DNA of 64,000 bases from Roseovarius sp. THAF27 (GTDB taxonomy: Bacteria > Pseudomonadota > Alphaproteobacteria > Rhodobacterales > Rhodobacteraceae): the NCBI RefSeq assembly GCF_009363655.1, contig NZ_CP045393.1, forward strand, positions 3,968,001-4,032,000. The letters run 5' to 3'. The translations under genes and the position numbers were made by a program. Under the pieces are notes generated by a model, which worked only from the letters and a program-made list of their open reading frames with translations, was not told the DNA's origin and searched no databases. Each line of letters opens with the position of its first letter. The first letter of the stretch is position 1. Below are positions 1 through 8,701 of this stretch, one piece after another.

Positions 1-216
1 GATATGCCGGTCATCCTGCCGAATGCGCGCGTAACAGTGCCTAACGGCCTTGTCGGGCCCTTCCAGCAACTGTAGGTACAGATCCGCCCGACAGATCAAC
101 GCCCCGGTGATCCCGTCCCGTTCATTGCACCGCCGCGCATCCAGCAGGATACCGGCCAGCATCGCATCGTCGTATCCGAAGGGGCGAGAGGCATAGATCA
201 ACTGCGTGAGCGCCAT
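1..216 (-). CDS. BLUF-domain blue-light sensor, partial (3' end outside window)
   Basis: Reading leftwards from the ATG at 216, the first 72 codons match the start of a BLUF domain (flavin-binding blue-light sensor). The LIYAS segment carries the conserved Tyr (residue 8), followed by an AR..N..DGITG block with the conserved Asn and a YLQLLEGP block with the Gln that contacts the flavin ring. The start is supported by a GAAAGGAG Shine-Dalgarno sequence about 6 bases upstream. The gene leaves the window, so it is unknown whether it is a stand-alone BLUF protein or carries an output domain. It lies downstream of the pheS/small-membrane-protein pair on the same strand, after a 55-bp gap. Family assignment is from conserved blocks seen directly; photochemistry is inferred. 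Confidence 0.85.
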   Translation of the reverse strand, partial: MALTQLIYASRPFGYDDAMLAGILLDARRCNERDGITGALICRADLYLQLLEGPDKAVRHCYARIRQDDRHI

Positions 217-271
217 GACAGGGCTCCTTTCGCGCTCAGCCTAGGCCACGAACGCTGCGCTGTCTACGCGA

Positions 272-721
272 TCACGATCCGCGCTGGGCGCGAAACAGCT
301 CTGCATTCGGAATCTGGCCCGCGCCACGGTTCAGCTTCAGATCGTCGCGCATCCGCGCATTCAGCTCGACCAGCTTTGCCTCCAGCGCCTGCTTCGCGGC
401 CTCGATCCGCGCCGCACCCTGCCGCTCACTCCGGGCATGGTGATACGCCAGCACCGCCTCGTAGGCCTCAGTGCTGGCCCGCATCACCGCGACCGACGCG
501 ATCACGTCGATCGCCCGGTCCGCCCCCGGCGCACGCTTAGGCAGATCCTGCCCGTGGTTCAGCGCATGCGCCATCCCGTGCAAGTGGGTCAAATGCTCGG
601 TATAGAGCCTGATCCGCGCCTCGGTCAGCCGCCGAAACGCCCGCGCAACCTTGATTGCGATATAGGTAAGCAGAGTGGCAATCACGCACAAAAGCGCCAG
701 AATGCCCTGCCCGACGGTCAC
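272..721 (-). CDS. Small single-pass membrane protein, function unknown
   Basis: This 149-residue protein has one N-terminal membrane segment (about residues 4-22, [20 protein letters not shown]) followed by a charged, mostly helical cytoplasmic part rich in Arg, Glu and Ala. I do not recognise a named family. The start chosen is the GTG at 721, whose last two bases overlap the pheS stop (GTGA arrangement), implying translational coupling. An in-frame ATG at 784 would add 21 residues buried inside pheS and is less likely. Location downstream of pheS says little about function, because pheT is not adjacent here. Confidence 0.6.
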   Translation of the reverse strand: MTVGQGILALLCVIATLLTYIAIKVARAFRRLTEARIRLYTEHLTHLHGMAHALNHGQDLPKRAPGADRAIDVIASVAVMRASTEAYEAVLAYHHARSERQGAARIEAAKQALEAKLVELNARMRDDLKLNRGAGQIPNAELFRAQRGS

Positions 722-1788
722 CGGCTCAAGCCGCCATGCAGCGTCGGCACATCCAGCGCCGCGAAGCCGTAGTGCCGCAGCCACCGCAGGTCCGAATCAA
801 AGAAAGCCCGCAGGTCCGGGATGCCGTATTTCAGCATCGCGATCCGGTCGATCCCCATGCCGAAGGCAAAGCCCTGCCATTCATCCGGGTCGATCCCGCC
901 CGAGCGCAGCACATGCGGATGCACCATGCCCGACCCCAGCACTTCCAGCCAGTCGTCGCCCTCGCCCACCTTGACCGTGCCGCCTTCAAAGGCGCACTGG
1001 ATGTCCACCTCCGCCGACGGTTCGGTGAAGGGAAAGTGCGAGGCCCGGAAACGGGTCTTCACCGAGGTGCCGAAATAGGCGGTGAAGAACTCCTCCAGTA
1101 CCCATTTCAGGTTCGCCATCGAGATATCCTTGTCGATGGCCAGCCCTTCGACCTGGTGGAACATCGGCGTGTGGGTCTGGTCGTAATCGGCGCGATAGAC
1201 GCGGCCCGGCGCGATGATCCGGCAAGGCGCGCCGTGTTTTTCCAGGTGCCGGATCTGCACCGGCGAGGTGTGCGTGCGCAGCACGTCGGGCGCGCGGTCG
1301 TCCCCTTCGGCCCGATGCATATAGAACGTGTCCATCTCGGCCCGCGCCGGGTGGTGGCTGGGGATGTTCAGCGCGTCGAAATTGTACCAGTCGGTGTCGA
1401 TCTGCGGCCCCTCGGCCACGGCGAACCCCATGTCGGCGAAGATCGCCGTGACTTCCTCGGTCACCTGGCTGATCGGGTGGATCGTGCCTTGCCGCCGCGG
1501 CCGTCCCGGCAGGGTCACGTCCAGCCATTCCTCGCGCAGCCGTTCGTCCAGCGCGGCATCCGCCAGCGCCACCTTCTTGGCCGCCAGCGCAGAGTTGATC
1601 TCGTCCTTCAGCGCGTTCAGCTTCGGCCCCATCTCCTGCCGCTCTTCGGGCGTCATCTTGCCCAGCTCGCGCATCTTCAGCGCGACTTCGCCCTTCTTGC
1701 CCACGGCCTGCACGCGCAGATCCTCCAGCGCGGCCTCGTCACCGGCCTCGGCAATGGCACTCAGGTACTTGTCTCTCAGGTCATCCAT
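718..1788 (-). CDS. pheS: Phenylalanine--tRNA ligase alpha subunit
   Basis: Catalytic alpha subunit of the (alpha-beta)2 phenylalanyl-tRNA synthetase, which charges tRNA-Phe in the cytoplasm. The 356 residues are normal length. The N-terminal ~90 residues form the charged coiled-coil that binds tRNA. The class II core follows, with motif 2 ([20 protein letters not shown], roughly residues 195-215) and motif 3 near the C terminus ([18 protein letters not shown]). HTSPVQIR and the [10 protein letters not shown] stretch are typical of PheS. The beta-subunit gene pheT is not next to it in this window; the downstream gene is a small membrane protein with a GTGA overlap. Confidence 0.98.
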   Translation of the reverse strand: MDDLRDKYLSAIAEAGDEAALEDLRVQAVGKKGEVALKMRELGKMTPEERQEMGPKLNALKDEINSALAAKKVALADAALDERLREEWLDVTLPGRPRRQGTIHPISQVTEEVTAIFADMGFAVAEGPQIDTDWYNFDALNIPSHHPARAEMDTFYMHRAEGDDRAPDVLRTHTSPVQIRHLEKHGAPCRIIAPGRVYRADYDQTHTPMFHQVEGLAIDKDISMANLKWVLEEFFTAYFGTSVKTRFRASHFPFTEPSAEVDIQCAFEGGTVKVGEGDDWLEVLGSGMVHPHVLRSGGIDPDEWQGFAFGMGIDRIAMLKYGIPDLRAFFDSDLRWLRHYGFAALDVPTLHGGLSR

Positions 1789-1837
1789 GGCGTTTCACTC
1801 AATCCCGGTTTGAACGCCGGTTACCCCGACTGGCCCA

Positions 1838-2725
1838 TCAGCGCAAGGTCGCGGCATACTCTCGGGTGAATTCCACGTACCCGTCCGAGACGACACCGTG
1901 ATGCCCCTGCATCATGCCATGCAGCTCCGGCAGGCGGTGGAACGGCACCTGCGGCAGGGCGTGATGCTCGGTGTGATAGGGCATGTTCCACGCCAGGAAC
2001 CGCACGATCCGGTTGGTATGGGTGGTGCGCGTGTTCCGGAACATATCCGCCACGAAGGCACAGCGCCCGTGTTCCGCCAGCAGGTACAGCCGCAGAAACG
2101 GCTGCCCCAGAAGCGCCGGGAGGATCCAGGCCCAGAACAGCAAGGGCGTCACCACGAGGCTCGCCAGCGCCACGGCGTAGAGCGCCAGCATCGCCCGCGC
2201 CTCCCTCACCAAGCGCGGCCGCGCGCGCTCGGGCACGTAATCGCCCGGGTCGACCCCCGCCGCATTCCGCAGGGTCCGGGTCAGCATGGCCGCCCAGAAC
2301 GGCAGGCCGGTCACATGCCAAAGATAGGCGCGCCAGCCTTCGGGTTTGGCCCCGGCCAGCAGTTCGGGGTCCTCGCCGGGGATGTTGGTGTGCCGGTGAT
2401 GCGCAAGGTGAAAATACCGGAACCACTCGAACGGCTGCACGATCAGCAGGCCACACACCCGCCCCACCGCTTCATTCAGCCAGGGCGACCGGAACGGCGT
2501 CTTGTGCGTCGCCTCGTGCTCCAGCGTGAACAGGAAACAGATGGCGATGCCCTGCGGAATCAGCAGCGCCCCCCACAAAGGCCAGCCCAGCCCGATCCAG
2601 ACACCGAAAAGCCCGATCAGCCCGAAATGCACCGCCAGCCGGAATACGCCGGGCGCATTCTCGGCCTCGGTCAGCCCGGCCAATACGTCCCGAGGCAAGG
2701 TGGCGATGAACTCCCGGTGATCCAT
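1838..2725 (-). CDS. Fatty acid desaturase family protein
   Basis: Integral membrane di-iron desaturase of 295 residues. All three histidine boxes are visible: EHEATHKT (about residue 69), HLAHHRHTN (about 107) and NMPYHTEHHA (about 249). They are separated by hydrophobic segments that span the membrane. Such enzymes introduce double bonds or hydroxyls into acyl chains or terpenoid/carotenoid lipids using oxygen and an electron donor; the actual substrate cannot be read from the sequence. It is transcribed toward pheS with a 49-bp gap, so the two may share a transcript, though nothing links them functionally. Confidence 0.9.
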   Translation of the reverse strand: MDHREFIATLPRDVLAGLTEAENAPGVFRLAVHFGLIGLFGVWIGLGWPLWGALLIPQGIAICFLFTLEHEATHKTPFRSPWLNEAVGRVCGLLIVQPFEWFRYFHLAHHRHTNIPGEDPELLAGAKPEGWRAYLWHVTGLPFWAAMLTRTLRNAAGVDPGDYVPERARPRLVREARAMLALYAVALASLVVTPLLFWAWILPALLGQPFLRLYLLAEHGRCAFVADMFRNTRTTHTNRIVRFLAWNMPYHTEHHALPQVPFHRLPELHGMMQGHHGVVSDGYVEFTREYAATLR

Positions 2726-2910
2726 GCGGAAAGCCTATAGCGTTTCGCGAAAAACCTGAATCACGGATTTTCAAGAAATGCAGTGCTCCGCACAATCGTT
2801 GGACGCGTTCCGCCTTTTGCTGAGGCCTCAGGTCAAAGGCGGAACGCTTCAGGCAGCCCCTCGCGCTCCGGCAAGGGGAGATCGCCGGCCCCCGCTCACG
2901 CACGGGTTAC

Positions 2911-2940
2911 TTGACACCCCCAACGACGGACCATAGCGCA
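2911..2940 (+). promoter_or_regulatory. Possible sigma-70 promoter for the membrane protein gene at 2978
   Basis: A perfect TTGACA (2911-2916) lies 61 bases before the start codon. The matching -10 is weak (TAGCGC at 17-bp spacing, or CATAGC at 15), so this is only a candidate. Confidence 0.3.
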
Positions 2941-2977
2941 GCCGGGCAGGCTTTTTAATCAACAATAGCAGGTCCCT

Positions 2978-3658
2978 ATGCGCAACCTTTCCCCCGTGGA
3001 CCAGTTCCTCTTCGGGCTGATGAACGCCAGTCTCCTCTTCACCTTGGTCTACTGGATCCTGGGCTTCGACACTCAGTTCGCCACCGGCTTCGCCATCGAG
3101 GACGGCCCCGTCGAGTACGGCACCGCCGTCATGCTGTTCGTGTCGGCGCTGGTGCTGGCATGGCACTCCGCGCGCCAGTGCCGCAAAGGCCAGGCGCTGG
3201 CCGGGCTCTGCCTGTCGATCTACGCCCTGATCTTCGTTTTCGGCACGGGCGAAGAGATTTCCTGGGGGCAGCGCATCCTGGGGCTGGAGACGCCCGCCTC
3301 GCTCCGGGAGGTCAACTTCCAGGAGGAAATCACGCTGCACAACATCGTCGTGGGCGGCAAGCAGCTGACCAAGACGGTGTTCGGCAGCGGGCTAACTGTC
3401 GCGATCCTGCTCTACCTGCTGGCGTTGCCGGCGCTTTACGGCAGATCCCGCCTTGTCACGCGCATCGCGGACCGCCTGGCTTGGCCGGTGCCGTCATGGC
3501 GTCACGGAATCATGGGCATTGTCGCCAGCGTGGTGATGCTGGTGGTCGAGATCCCCCGGCAGTGGGAGGTTTACGAATTCGTCTTCAGCCTGCTGACCAC
3601 GTCGATCTTTCTTGCGCCGGCCAACACCGCGACGTTCGGACGGCCAGACGCGGCCTGA
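2978..3658 (+). CDS. Multi-pass membrane protein with GEEISWGQR motif, function unknown
   Basis: A 226-residue membrane protein with about six hydrophobic segments. The central stretch GTGEEISWGQRILGLETP followed by NFQEEITLHN is a signature I recognise from uncharacterised membrane proteins of several phyla; it places acidic and polar residues inside or next to the membrane. No catalytic role is established. The start codon follows an AGCAGG-like site. Neighbours (a desaturase on the opposite strand and a small ORF) give no clear context. Confidence 0.7.
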   Translation: MRNLSPVDQFLFGLMNASLLFTLVYWILGFDTQFATGFAIEDGPVEYGTAVMLFVSALVLAWHSARQCRKGQALAGLCLSIYALIFVFGTGEEISWGQRILGLETPASLREVNFQEEITLHNIVVGGKQLTKTVFGSGLTVAILLYLLALPALYGRSRLVTRIADRLAWPVPSWRHGIMGIVASVVMLVVEIPRQWEVYEFVFSLLTTSIFLAPANTATFGRPDAA

Positions 3659-3698
3659 GCCGCATCCACACGCCCGCCCCGGACCGGGCCAATGGAAC

Positions 3699-3818
3699 TC
3701 AGGCCGCTGACGTGCTGCGCATTTCGCGCACTTCGCGGTCATGCGCCGCCAGCAGCCGCTTGGCCTTTTCACTCAGTTCGGATTGCCCGTCGCGGGTCTG
3801 CACGATCACGCGTACCAT
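3699..3818 (-). CDS. 39-residue small ORF with strong ribosome-binding site
   Basis: Too short for routine gene callers, this ORF starts at the ATG at 3818, six bases after a perfect AGGAGG. It encodes a charged, hydrophilic peptide beginning MVRVIVQTRDGQSELSEK and ending TSAA, with a short beta-like start followed by an amphipathic helix rich in Lys, Arg and Glu. No membrane segment or signal peptide is visible. It sits between the membrane protein gene (convergent, 40 bp away) and the rplT terminator. I do not recognise it; the ribosome-binding site and the codon choice make it a plausible real gene. Confidence 0.5.
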   Translation of the reverse strand: MVRVIVQTRDGQSELSEKAKRLLAAHDREVREMRSTSAA

Positions 3819-3931
3819 GTCTCTGCCTCCTGGGTTGCCGCCCTTTCCGGGCCGTTGTGTCAAAAGGCATCGCACAACTTTGCGGAGAAAGTATGTCTGA
3901 TTTTAGAAAATTGTTAACGATCCCGGCACAA

Positions 3932-3964
3932 AGAAAAACGCCGCCGGGGTGACCCGACGGCGCT
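3932..3964 (-). terminator. Rho-independent terminator of rpmI-rplT
   Basis: On the minus strand a GC-rich hairpin (CGCCGTCGGG / CCCCGGCGGCG, 3-4 base loop) is followed directly by TTTTTCTTT. It lies 27 bases after the rplT stop codon. Confidence 0.85.
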
Positions 3965-3990
3965 CGTTTCTTGTCCCTCGAACGGCAGGC

Positions 3991-4356
3991 TTACGCGGTC
4001 AGCGCGCCTTTTGCCTGTTCCACGATGGCGCCGAATGCGGCGGGTTCGTGCACGGCCAGATCGGCCAGGACCTTGCGGTCCACTTCGACACCGGCCAGCG
4101 ACAGGCCGTTGATGAACCGCGAATAGGTCAGCGATTCGTCATGGGCGCGCACGGCGGCGTTGATCCGCTGGATCCACAGCGCGCGGAAGTTCCGCTTGCG
4201 GTTCTTGCGGTCGCGCGTGGCGTACTGGTTGGCCTTGTCCACGGCCTGTGCCGCCACCTTGAAGGTGTTCTTGCGACGGCCGTAATAGCCTTTTGCGGCG
4301 TTGGTGATTTTCTTGTGACGGGCGTGGGTAACGGTCCCACCTTTGACTCTCGACAT
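3991..4356 (-). CDS. rplT: 50S ribosomal protein L20
   Basis: Large-subunit assembly protein that binds 23S rRNA early. The 121-residue, strongly basic sequence starts [35 protein letters not shown] and contains the [19 protein letters not shown] block, all diagnostic of L20. It follows rpmI with a 13-bp gap in the usual rpmI-rplT order. infC, often upstream in other bacteria, is not next to it. Confidence 0.99.
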   Translation of the reverse strand: MSRVKGGTVTHARHKKITNAAKGYYGRRKNTFKVAAQAVDKANQYATRDRKNRKRNFRALWIQRINAAVRAHDESLTYSRFINGLSLAGVEVDRKVLADLAVHEPAAFGAIVEQAKGALTA

Positions 4357-4369
4357 GTCTCGAACCTCC

Positions 4370-4570
4370 TCAGCGTGCGTAAGGCATCATCGGCTTGATG
4401 ATCTGCTCATCAGCCTTGCTCAGCGTCGTGGTGCCACGCGCGTTGCGGATGAATTTGTTGGTGCGTTTGATCATGCCGTGGCGCTTGCCGGCCTGGCCAG
4501 CCACCACGCGGCCCTTGGCCGTCACCTTGAACCGCTTCTTGCAGCTCGATTTCGTCTTCATCTTGGGCAT
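4370..4570 (-). CDS. rpmI: 50S ribosomal protein L35
   Basis: A 66-residue basic ribosomal protein of the large subunit starting [16 protein letters not shown] and ending in the L35-type KPMMPYAR tail. The ATG at 4570 is preceded by an AGAGGAG ribosome-binding site; a longer open frame upstream has no such support. It is co-transcribed with rplT. Confidence 0.98.
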   Translation of the reverse strand: MPKMKTKSSCKKRFKVTAKGRVVAGQAGKRHGMIKRTNKFIRNARGTTTLSKADEQIIKPMMPYAR

Positions 4571-4645
4571 TTCCGGCTCCTCTTGATGGTCGGTCTTATG
4601 CGCGACTCGGCATGCCACTTCGGCCGGCCGCGCGAATGAGAGCGC

Positions 4646-4674
4646 CGTATAGGACGACAGCGTGCGTAAAGCAA
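4646..4674 (-). promoter_or_regulatory. Putative promoter of rpmI-rplT
   Basis: On the minus strand TTGCTT (4674-4669) and TATACG (4651-4646) are separated by exactly 17 bases. Transcription would start about 70 bases before the rpmI ATG, leaving a short leader. The pattern is visible in the sequence; its activity is inferred. Confidence 0.5.
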
Positions 4675-4784
4675 GGGGGTTTGCCCCGGTTTGCGGCCGT
4701 CCTGGAAAGGGGGCGTGCCCCGGGCGCTTGCCAACACGCACCCGCAGGGCTAGACCGAATTTTCCCAACCCACGGGAGGCGCCA

Positions 4785-5675
4785 GTGTCCACCACCCTCC
4801 GGCTCGCCATGGCAAGCATCTTCGTCGGTGCGATCGTGCTCGCGATCAAAAGCCTGGCGTGGTGGCTGACAGGCTCGGTGGCCCTTCTGTCGGATGCCCT
4901 GGAAAGCACCGTCAACGTGGCCACGGCCATCGCGGCGCTCATCGCGATCCGCATCGCCGCCATACCGGCGGATTCCTCGCACCCCTACGGCCACCACAAG
5001 GCCGAGTTCTTCAGCGCCGTGCTCGAAGGCGTGATGATCATCATCGCCGCACTCGTCATCCTGCGCGAGGCCTATCGCGGCTTTCTCGATCCCGCAGCAC
5101 TCGACATGCCGGTCGAGGGGCTTCTGATCAACGGCGCCGCCACGGTCTTCAACGCGCTCTGGGCCTGGGTCCTGGTCACCCGCGGCCGAGCCAATTCGTC
5201 GCCCGCGCTCGTCGCCGACGGACGCCACCTGTGGACCGATGTCGTCACCTCGGCGGGCGTCGCGCTTGGCGTCCTTCTGGCGATGATCACCGGCTGGTGG
5301 ATGCTCGACCCGATCATGGCCGCCATCGTCGCGGTCAACATCCTCTGGTCCGGCTCGCGCGTCGTGCGCGAATCGCTCAGCGGCCTGATGGACGAGGCCG
5401 TATCCGACGAAACGCTCGACACCGTGCGCGAGATCATCGCGACCGAGGCCGGCGGCGCGGTCGAGGCGCACGACCTGCGCACCCGCCATGCCGGGCCGGC
5501 GATCTTCATCGACTTTCACCTCGTCGTGCCCGGCGACACCACGGTCTTCGACGCGCACGAGATCTGCGACCGGGTCGAAGCCGCCCTGAAACAGGCGGTC
5601 GAGGGCGCACGGATCACCATCCACGTGGAGCCCGAGCACAAGCAGAAGCATTCCGGTATCGTCGTGCTGGACTGA
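4785..5675 (+). CDS. Cation diffusion facilitator (CDF) family metal transporter
   Basis: A divalent metal/proton antiporter (Zn, Fe, Mn or similar) of the inner membrane. The 296 residues have about six membrane segments. CDF landmarks are present: a first acidic metal site in [11 protein letters not shown] (helix 2), the loop [11 protein letters not shown], and the helix-5 motif [12 protein letters not shown] with its His and Asp ligands. The C-terminal ~90 residues form the ferredoxin-like cytoplasmic dimer domain with HDLRTRHAG and [10 protein letters not shown]. The GTG at 4785 is chosen because a GGGAGG site precedes it; the longer frame upstream is rich in Arg and Pro and not membrane-like. 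Metal specificity is not readable. Confidence 0.93.
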   Translation: MSTTLRLAMASIFVGAIVLAIKSLAWWLTGSVALLSDALESTVNVATAIAALIAIRIAAIPADSSHPYGHHKAEFFSAVLEGVMIIIAALVILREAYRGFLDPAALDMPVEGLLINGAATVFNALWAWVLVTRGRANSSPALVADGRHLWTDVVTSAGVALGVLLAMITGWWMLDPIMAAIVAVNILWSGSRVVRESLSGLMDEAVSDETLDTVREIIATEAGGAVEAHDLRTRHAGPAIFIDFHLVVPGDTTVFDAHEICDRVEAALKQAVEGARITIHVEPEHKQKHSGIVVLD

Positions 5676-5758
5676 CCCCCGACCCCGCCTCGCGTCAAAG
5701 CGCCATTTGCGCGGAAATCCGATTGCCGGTAACATCCGGCCCAGGGAGGATCGGCAGG

Positions 5759-6715
5759 CTGGACAGGAAGCGCCATATCGACAAGGTCGTGAACGCGGTG
5801 AACTCGCCCAGCGCCGCCGCGCGCTCGGCACTGGCCGCGTCCTGGCACCGCTCGATGGAACGGCACGGGCTCGATCCCGCCGCCCCGGCACAGGGCCAGC
5901 GCGTCGATCACAGCGTGGCCGACGAAAGCCGCGCCCGCCTCGACCGCTTCATGACCATCGCCGCCCCCAAGCTTGACCAGCTTTTCGGTCTCGTGGGCCT
6001 CTCGGGCTGCGGCGTCCTCTTGACCGACGAAAGCGGCGTCATCCTCGACCAGCGCTGTTCCGACGGGGACCGCACCACGTTCGAGGACTGGGGCCTCGCC
6101 GTCGGCGCCGACTGGTCCGAGGCCGCGGAGGGCACCAATGGCATCGGCACCTGCCTGACCGAGAAACGCCGTATCACCATTCACCGCGACGACCACTTCC
6201 TCGCCCGCAACATCGGCATGAGCTGCATGGACGCGCCCATTTTCGGCCCCGATGGCGGGCTTCTGGCCGCGCTCGACGTCTCCTCGGCCCGTGTCGACCA
6301 GACCGAGGCCTATAACCGCCTCATCGCCGCGATGGTCGATCAGACCGCCCACGCGATCGAGGCAGATTTCTTTCGCGCCTCCTATCCGAAGGCCCGCATC
6401 GTGGTGGCCGATTCTGCCGAAGGCAGCGCGGCGACGCTCTTGGCCGTGGATGGCGACGACATCGTGGTGGGCGCCACCCGCGAGGCCCGCAAGGCGCTCG
6501 GCCTGTCGCCCAGCGGCGTCTTCACGCCCCGCCCCGCCTCGGACATCTTCGGGCGCGAGGACGGCCCCCGCGGCTTCGAGAAGGCCGAGCGCGCCGCCGT
6601 CGTGCGCGCCCTCACCCGCGCTGGCGGCAACGTGTCCGAGGCCGCCCGCGCGCTGGGAATCGGCCGCGCCACGCTCTATCGGCGCATGAAACGGCTGGGT
6701 CTGGACGACACCTGA
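5759..6715 (+). CDS. AcoR-like transcriptional regulator without AAA+ domain (GAF + Fis-type HTH)
   Basis: The protein has an N-terminal segment with SWHRSMERHGLDP, typical of AcoR regulators, then a GAF-type sensor (about residues 60-200, with EGTNGIGTCL and RNIGMSCMDAPIF), a linker, and a C-terminal Fis-type helix-turn-helix (VRALTRAGGNVSEAARALGI). The sigma-54-contacting AAA+ domain (GAFTGA loop, Walker motifs) is absent, so it cannot act as a sigma-54 enhancer-binding protein. The start is uncertain. The reading frame aligned with the family begins at a CTG (5759) 10 bases after GGGAGG; GTG at 5789 and TTG at 5723 are alternatives. It probably controls the aldehyde dehydrogenase downstream. 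Confidence 0.8.
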   Translation: MDRKRHIDKVVNAVNSPSAAARSALAASWHRSMERHGLDPAAPAQGQRVDHSVADESRARLDRFMTIAAPKLDQLFGLVGLSGCGVLLTDESGVILDQRCSDGDRTTFEDWGLAVGADWSEAAEGTNGIGTCLTEKRRITIHRDDHFLARNIGMSCMDAPIFGPDGGLLAALDVSSARVDQTEAYNRLIAAMVDQTAHAIEADFFRASYPKARIVVADSAEGSAATLLAVDGDDIVVGATREARKALGLSPSGVFTPRPASDIFGREDGPRGFEKAERAAVVRALTRAGGNVSEAARALGIGRATLYRRMKRLGLDDT

Positions 6716-6722
6716 CCCGACC

Positions 6723-6740
6723 TGTCTCAGTTCTGAGACA
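6723..6740. promoter_or_regulatory. Perfect palindrome, likely operator of the AcoR-like regulator
   Basis: TGTCTCAG, two bases, then CTGAGACA form a perfect 8-2-8 inverted repeat. It lies 8 bases after the regulator stop codon and 108 bases before the aldehyde dehydrogenase start. Its placement suggests it is the binding site for the Fis-type helix-turn-helix; this is inference. Confidence 0.6.
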
Positions 6741-6848
6741 CCCCCGCGCCACCACCGCTTGCCCCCCTCCTGACGAATCGCTCTTCGCACGTCACCCCTG
6801 TCGTCACGACTTCGGGCGGAGGACCCGAGGCGACCAGGAGGAACCAAC

Positions 6849-8369
6849 ATGAACGAACAGACGCAACTCTCGGCGGAATTCCAATCGCCGTTCAAGACCC
6901 GTTACGACAACTTCATCGGCGGCAAATTCACCCCGCCCGTGAACGGCAAGTATTTCGACAACGTGACCCCGATCACCGGCCAGCCGGTCTGCGAAATCGC
7001 CCGCTCGGATGCCGCCGACGTGGAGCTGGCGCTCGACGCCGCCCACGCCGCCAAAGACGCGTGGGGCCGCACCTCGGCCACCGAACGCGCCAACATCCTG
7101 CTCAAACTCGCCGACCGGATCGAGGAAAACCTCGACCTGATCGCCGTGGCCGAGACATGGGACAACGGCAAGCCGATCCGCGAGACCGTCAATGCCGACA
7201 TCCCGCTCGCCGTCGACCATTTCCGGTACTTCGCCAGCGTCCTGCGCGGCCAGGAAGGCGCGATGTCCGAAATCGACGCCGACACCGTCGCCTATCACTA
7301 CCACGAGCCGCTTGGTGTCGTGGGCCAGATCATCCCGTGGAACTTCTCGGTGCTGATGGCCGCGTGGAAGCTCGCCCCGGCGCTGGCCGCCGGCAACTGC
7401 ATCGTCCTGAAACCGGCGGAACAGACCCCCGCCGCGATCATGGTGCTGATGGAGGTCATCGCCGACCTGCTGCCCGACGGCGTGCTGAACATCGTCAACG
7501 GCTACGGCGCCGAGGTCGGCGCGGCGCTGGCGAAATCCAACCGCATCGCCAAGATCGCCTTCACCGGCTCCACCCAGACCGGCCGCACGATCATGCAATA
7601 CGCGACCGAGAACCTGATCCCCGTCACGCTGGAACTGGGCGGCAAGTCCCCCAACATCTTCTTCTCCGACGTGATGGCCAAGGACGACGCCTTTCTCGAC
7701 AAGGCGATCGAGGGTTTCGTGCTCTTCGCCTTCAACCAGGGCGAAGTCTGCACCTGCCCCAGCCGCGCGCTGATCCAGGAAGACATCTATGAAGAGTTCA
7801 TCGCCCGCGCCATCGAACGCGTGAAGGCCATCAAGCAGGGCGACCCCCGCCTGATGGACACGATGGTGGGCGCACAGGCCAGCCGCGCACAGCAGGACAA
7901 GATCCTCAGCTACCTGCAGATCGGTGTCGAGGAAGGCGCCGAGGTGCTGGCCGGCGGTGCGGCGGCCCAGATGGAGGGCGAGCTCTCCGAGGGCTACTAC
8001 ATCCAGCCCACCATCCTGAAAGGCCACAACAAGATGCGCGTCTTCCAGGAGGAAATCTTCGGCCCCGTCGTCTCGGTCACCACCTTCAAGGACGAGGCCG
8101 AGGCGCTGGAGCTCGCCAACGACACGATCTACGGCCTTGGCGCCGGGGTCTGGTCGCGCGACGCCAACACCTGCTACCGCTTCGGGCGCGGCATCCAGGC
8201 CGGGCGCGTCTGGGTCAACAACTACCACGCCTACCCGGCGCACGCGGCCTTTGGCGGCTACAAGCAGTCCGGCATCGGGCGCGAGAACCACAAGATGATG
8301 CTGGACCACTACCAGCAGACCAAGAACATGCTGGTCAGCTACAACCCCAACAAGCTGGGTTTCTTCTAG
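6849..8369 (+). CDS. NAD-dependent aldehyde dehydrogenase (AcoD/ExaC type)
   Basis: Oxidises an aldehyde, probably acetaldehyde or another alcohol-derived aldehyde, to the acid with NAD+. The 506-residue ALDH has the NAD-binding stretch [17 protein letters not shown], the FTGSTQTGR glycine motif, the general-base glutamate in LELGGKSPN, and the catalytic cysteine in [12 protein letters not shown] (about residue 300). The [11 protein letters not shown] form is typical of the AcoD/ExaC/AldB subgroup. The start follows an AGGAGGAACCAAC ribosome-binding region. Its pairing with an AcoR-like regulator matches the arrangement seen for acetoin and ethanol catabolism genes; the true substrate is not known. 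Confidence 0.95.
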   Translation: MNEQTQLSAEFQSPFKTRYDNFIGGKFTPPVNGKYFDNVTPITGQPVCEIARSDAADVELALDAAHAAKDAWGRTSATERANILLKLADRIEENLDLIAVAETWDNGKPIRETVNADIPLAVDHFRYFASVLRGQEGAMSEIDADTVAYHYHEPLGVVGQIIPWNFSVLMAAWKLAPALAAGNCIVLKPAEQTPAAIMVLMEVIADLLPDGVLNIVNGYGAEVGAALAKSNRIAKIAFTGSTQTGRTIMQYATENLIPVTLELGGKSPNIFFSDVMAKDDAFLDKAIEGFVLFAFNQGEVCTCPSRALIQEDIYEEFIARAIERVKAIKQGDPRLMDTMVGAQASRAQQDKILSYLQIGVEEGAEVLAGGAAAQMEGELSEGYYIQPTILKGHNKMRVFQEEIFGPVVSVTTFKDEAEALELANDTIYGLGAGVWSRDANTCYRFGRGIQAGRVWVNNYHAYPAHAAFGGYKQSGIGRENHKMMLDHYQQTKNMLVSYNPNKLGFF

Positions 8370-8379
8370 GATCGGATCG

Positions 8380-8407
8380 GGGCGGCACGATGTGTCGCCC
8401 CTTTTTC
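8380..8407 (+). terminator. Rho-independent terminator of the aldehyde dehydrogenase
   Basis: A 10-bp stem (GGGGCGGCAC / GTGTCGCCCC, one G-T pair) with a GAT loop is followed by TTTTT, 10 bases after the stop codon. Confidence 0.9.
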
Positions 8408-8430
8408 ACGCCAGGGCCGTCCAAGCGGCC

Positions 8431-8655
8431 TCAGGTCAGGTACCTTGCCACCACCTGGACAAAGACGTCGGGTATCTCGCTGAAATCATACCCGCCCGGC
8501 TTGTTCTGCACTGCCCAAAAGATCATCACAGCGGATGCGATTATCGTCAGCGCCGCAACCCGCGGCGCATGCCCGTCCGACAGCGCCGACAGGATCGACG
8601 GGATAGAGAAGACACCCAGCACCAGACCAATGACGAAAAGAAGATCGGGATCCAT
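8431..8655 (-). CDS. Small two-helix membrane protein, function unknown
   Basis: A 74-residue protein with two hydrophobic segments (FVIGLVLGVFSIPSIL and VAALTIIASAVMIFWAV) joined by a polar loop, and a polar tail containing PGGYDFSEIPDVFVQVV. I recognise this layout from short uncharacterised proteins near pyk in related bacteria, but no function is known. It starts 46 bp after pyk on the same strand, consistent with co-transcription. An AGGATCTTTTGA sequence lies just before the ATG. Confidence 0.65.
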   Translation of the reverse strand: MDPDLLFVIGLVLGVFSIPSILSALSDGHAPRVAALTIIASAVMIFWAVQNKPGGYDFSEIPDVFVQVVARYLT

Positions 8656-8701
8656 TCAAAAGATCCTCCGTTAACTGCTCTGCGGAATAGTATAGCGCAG
8701 T

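Noticed and set aside
736..1869. Long plus-strand open frame opposite pheS
   Set aside because: Shadow of pheS in GC-rich DNA; His- and Arg-rich with no family similarity.
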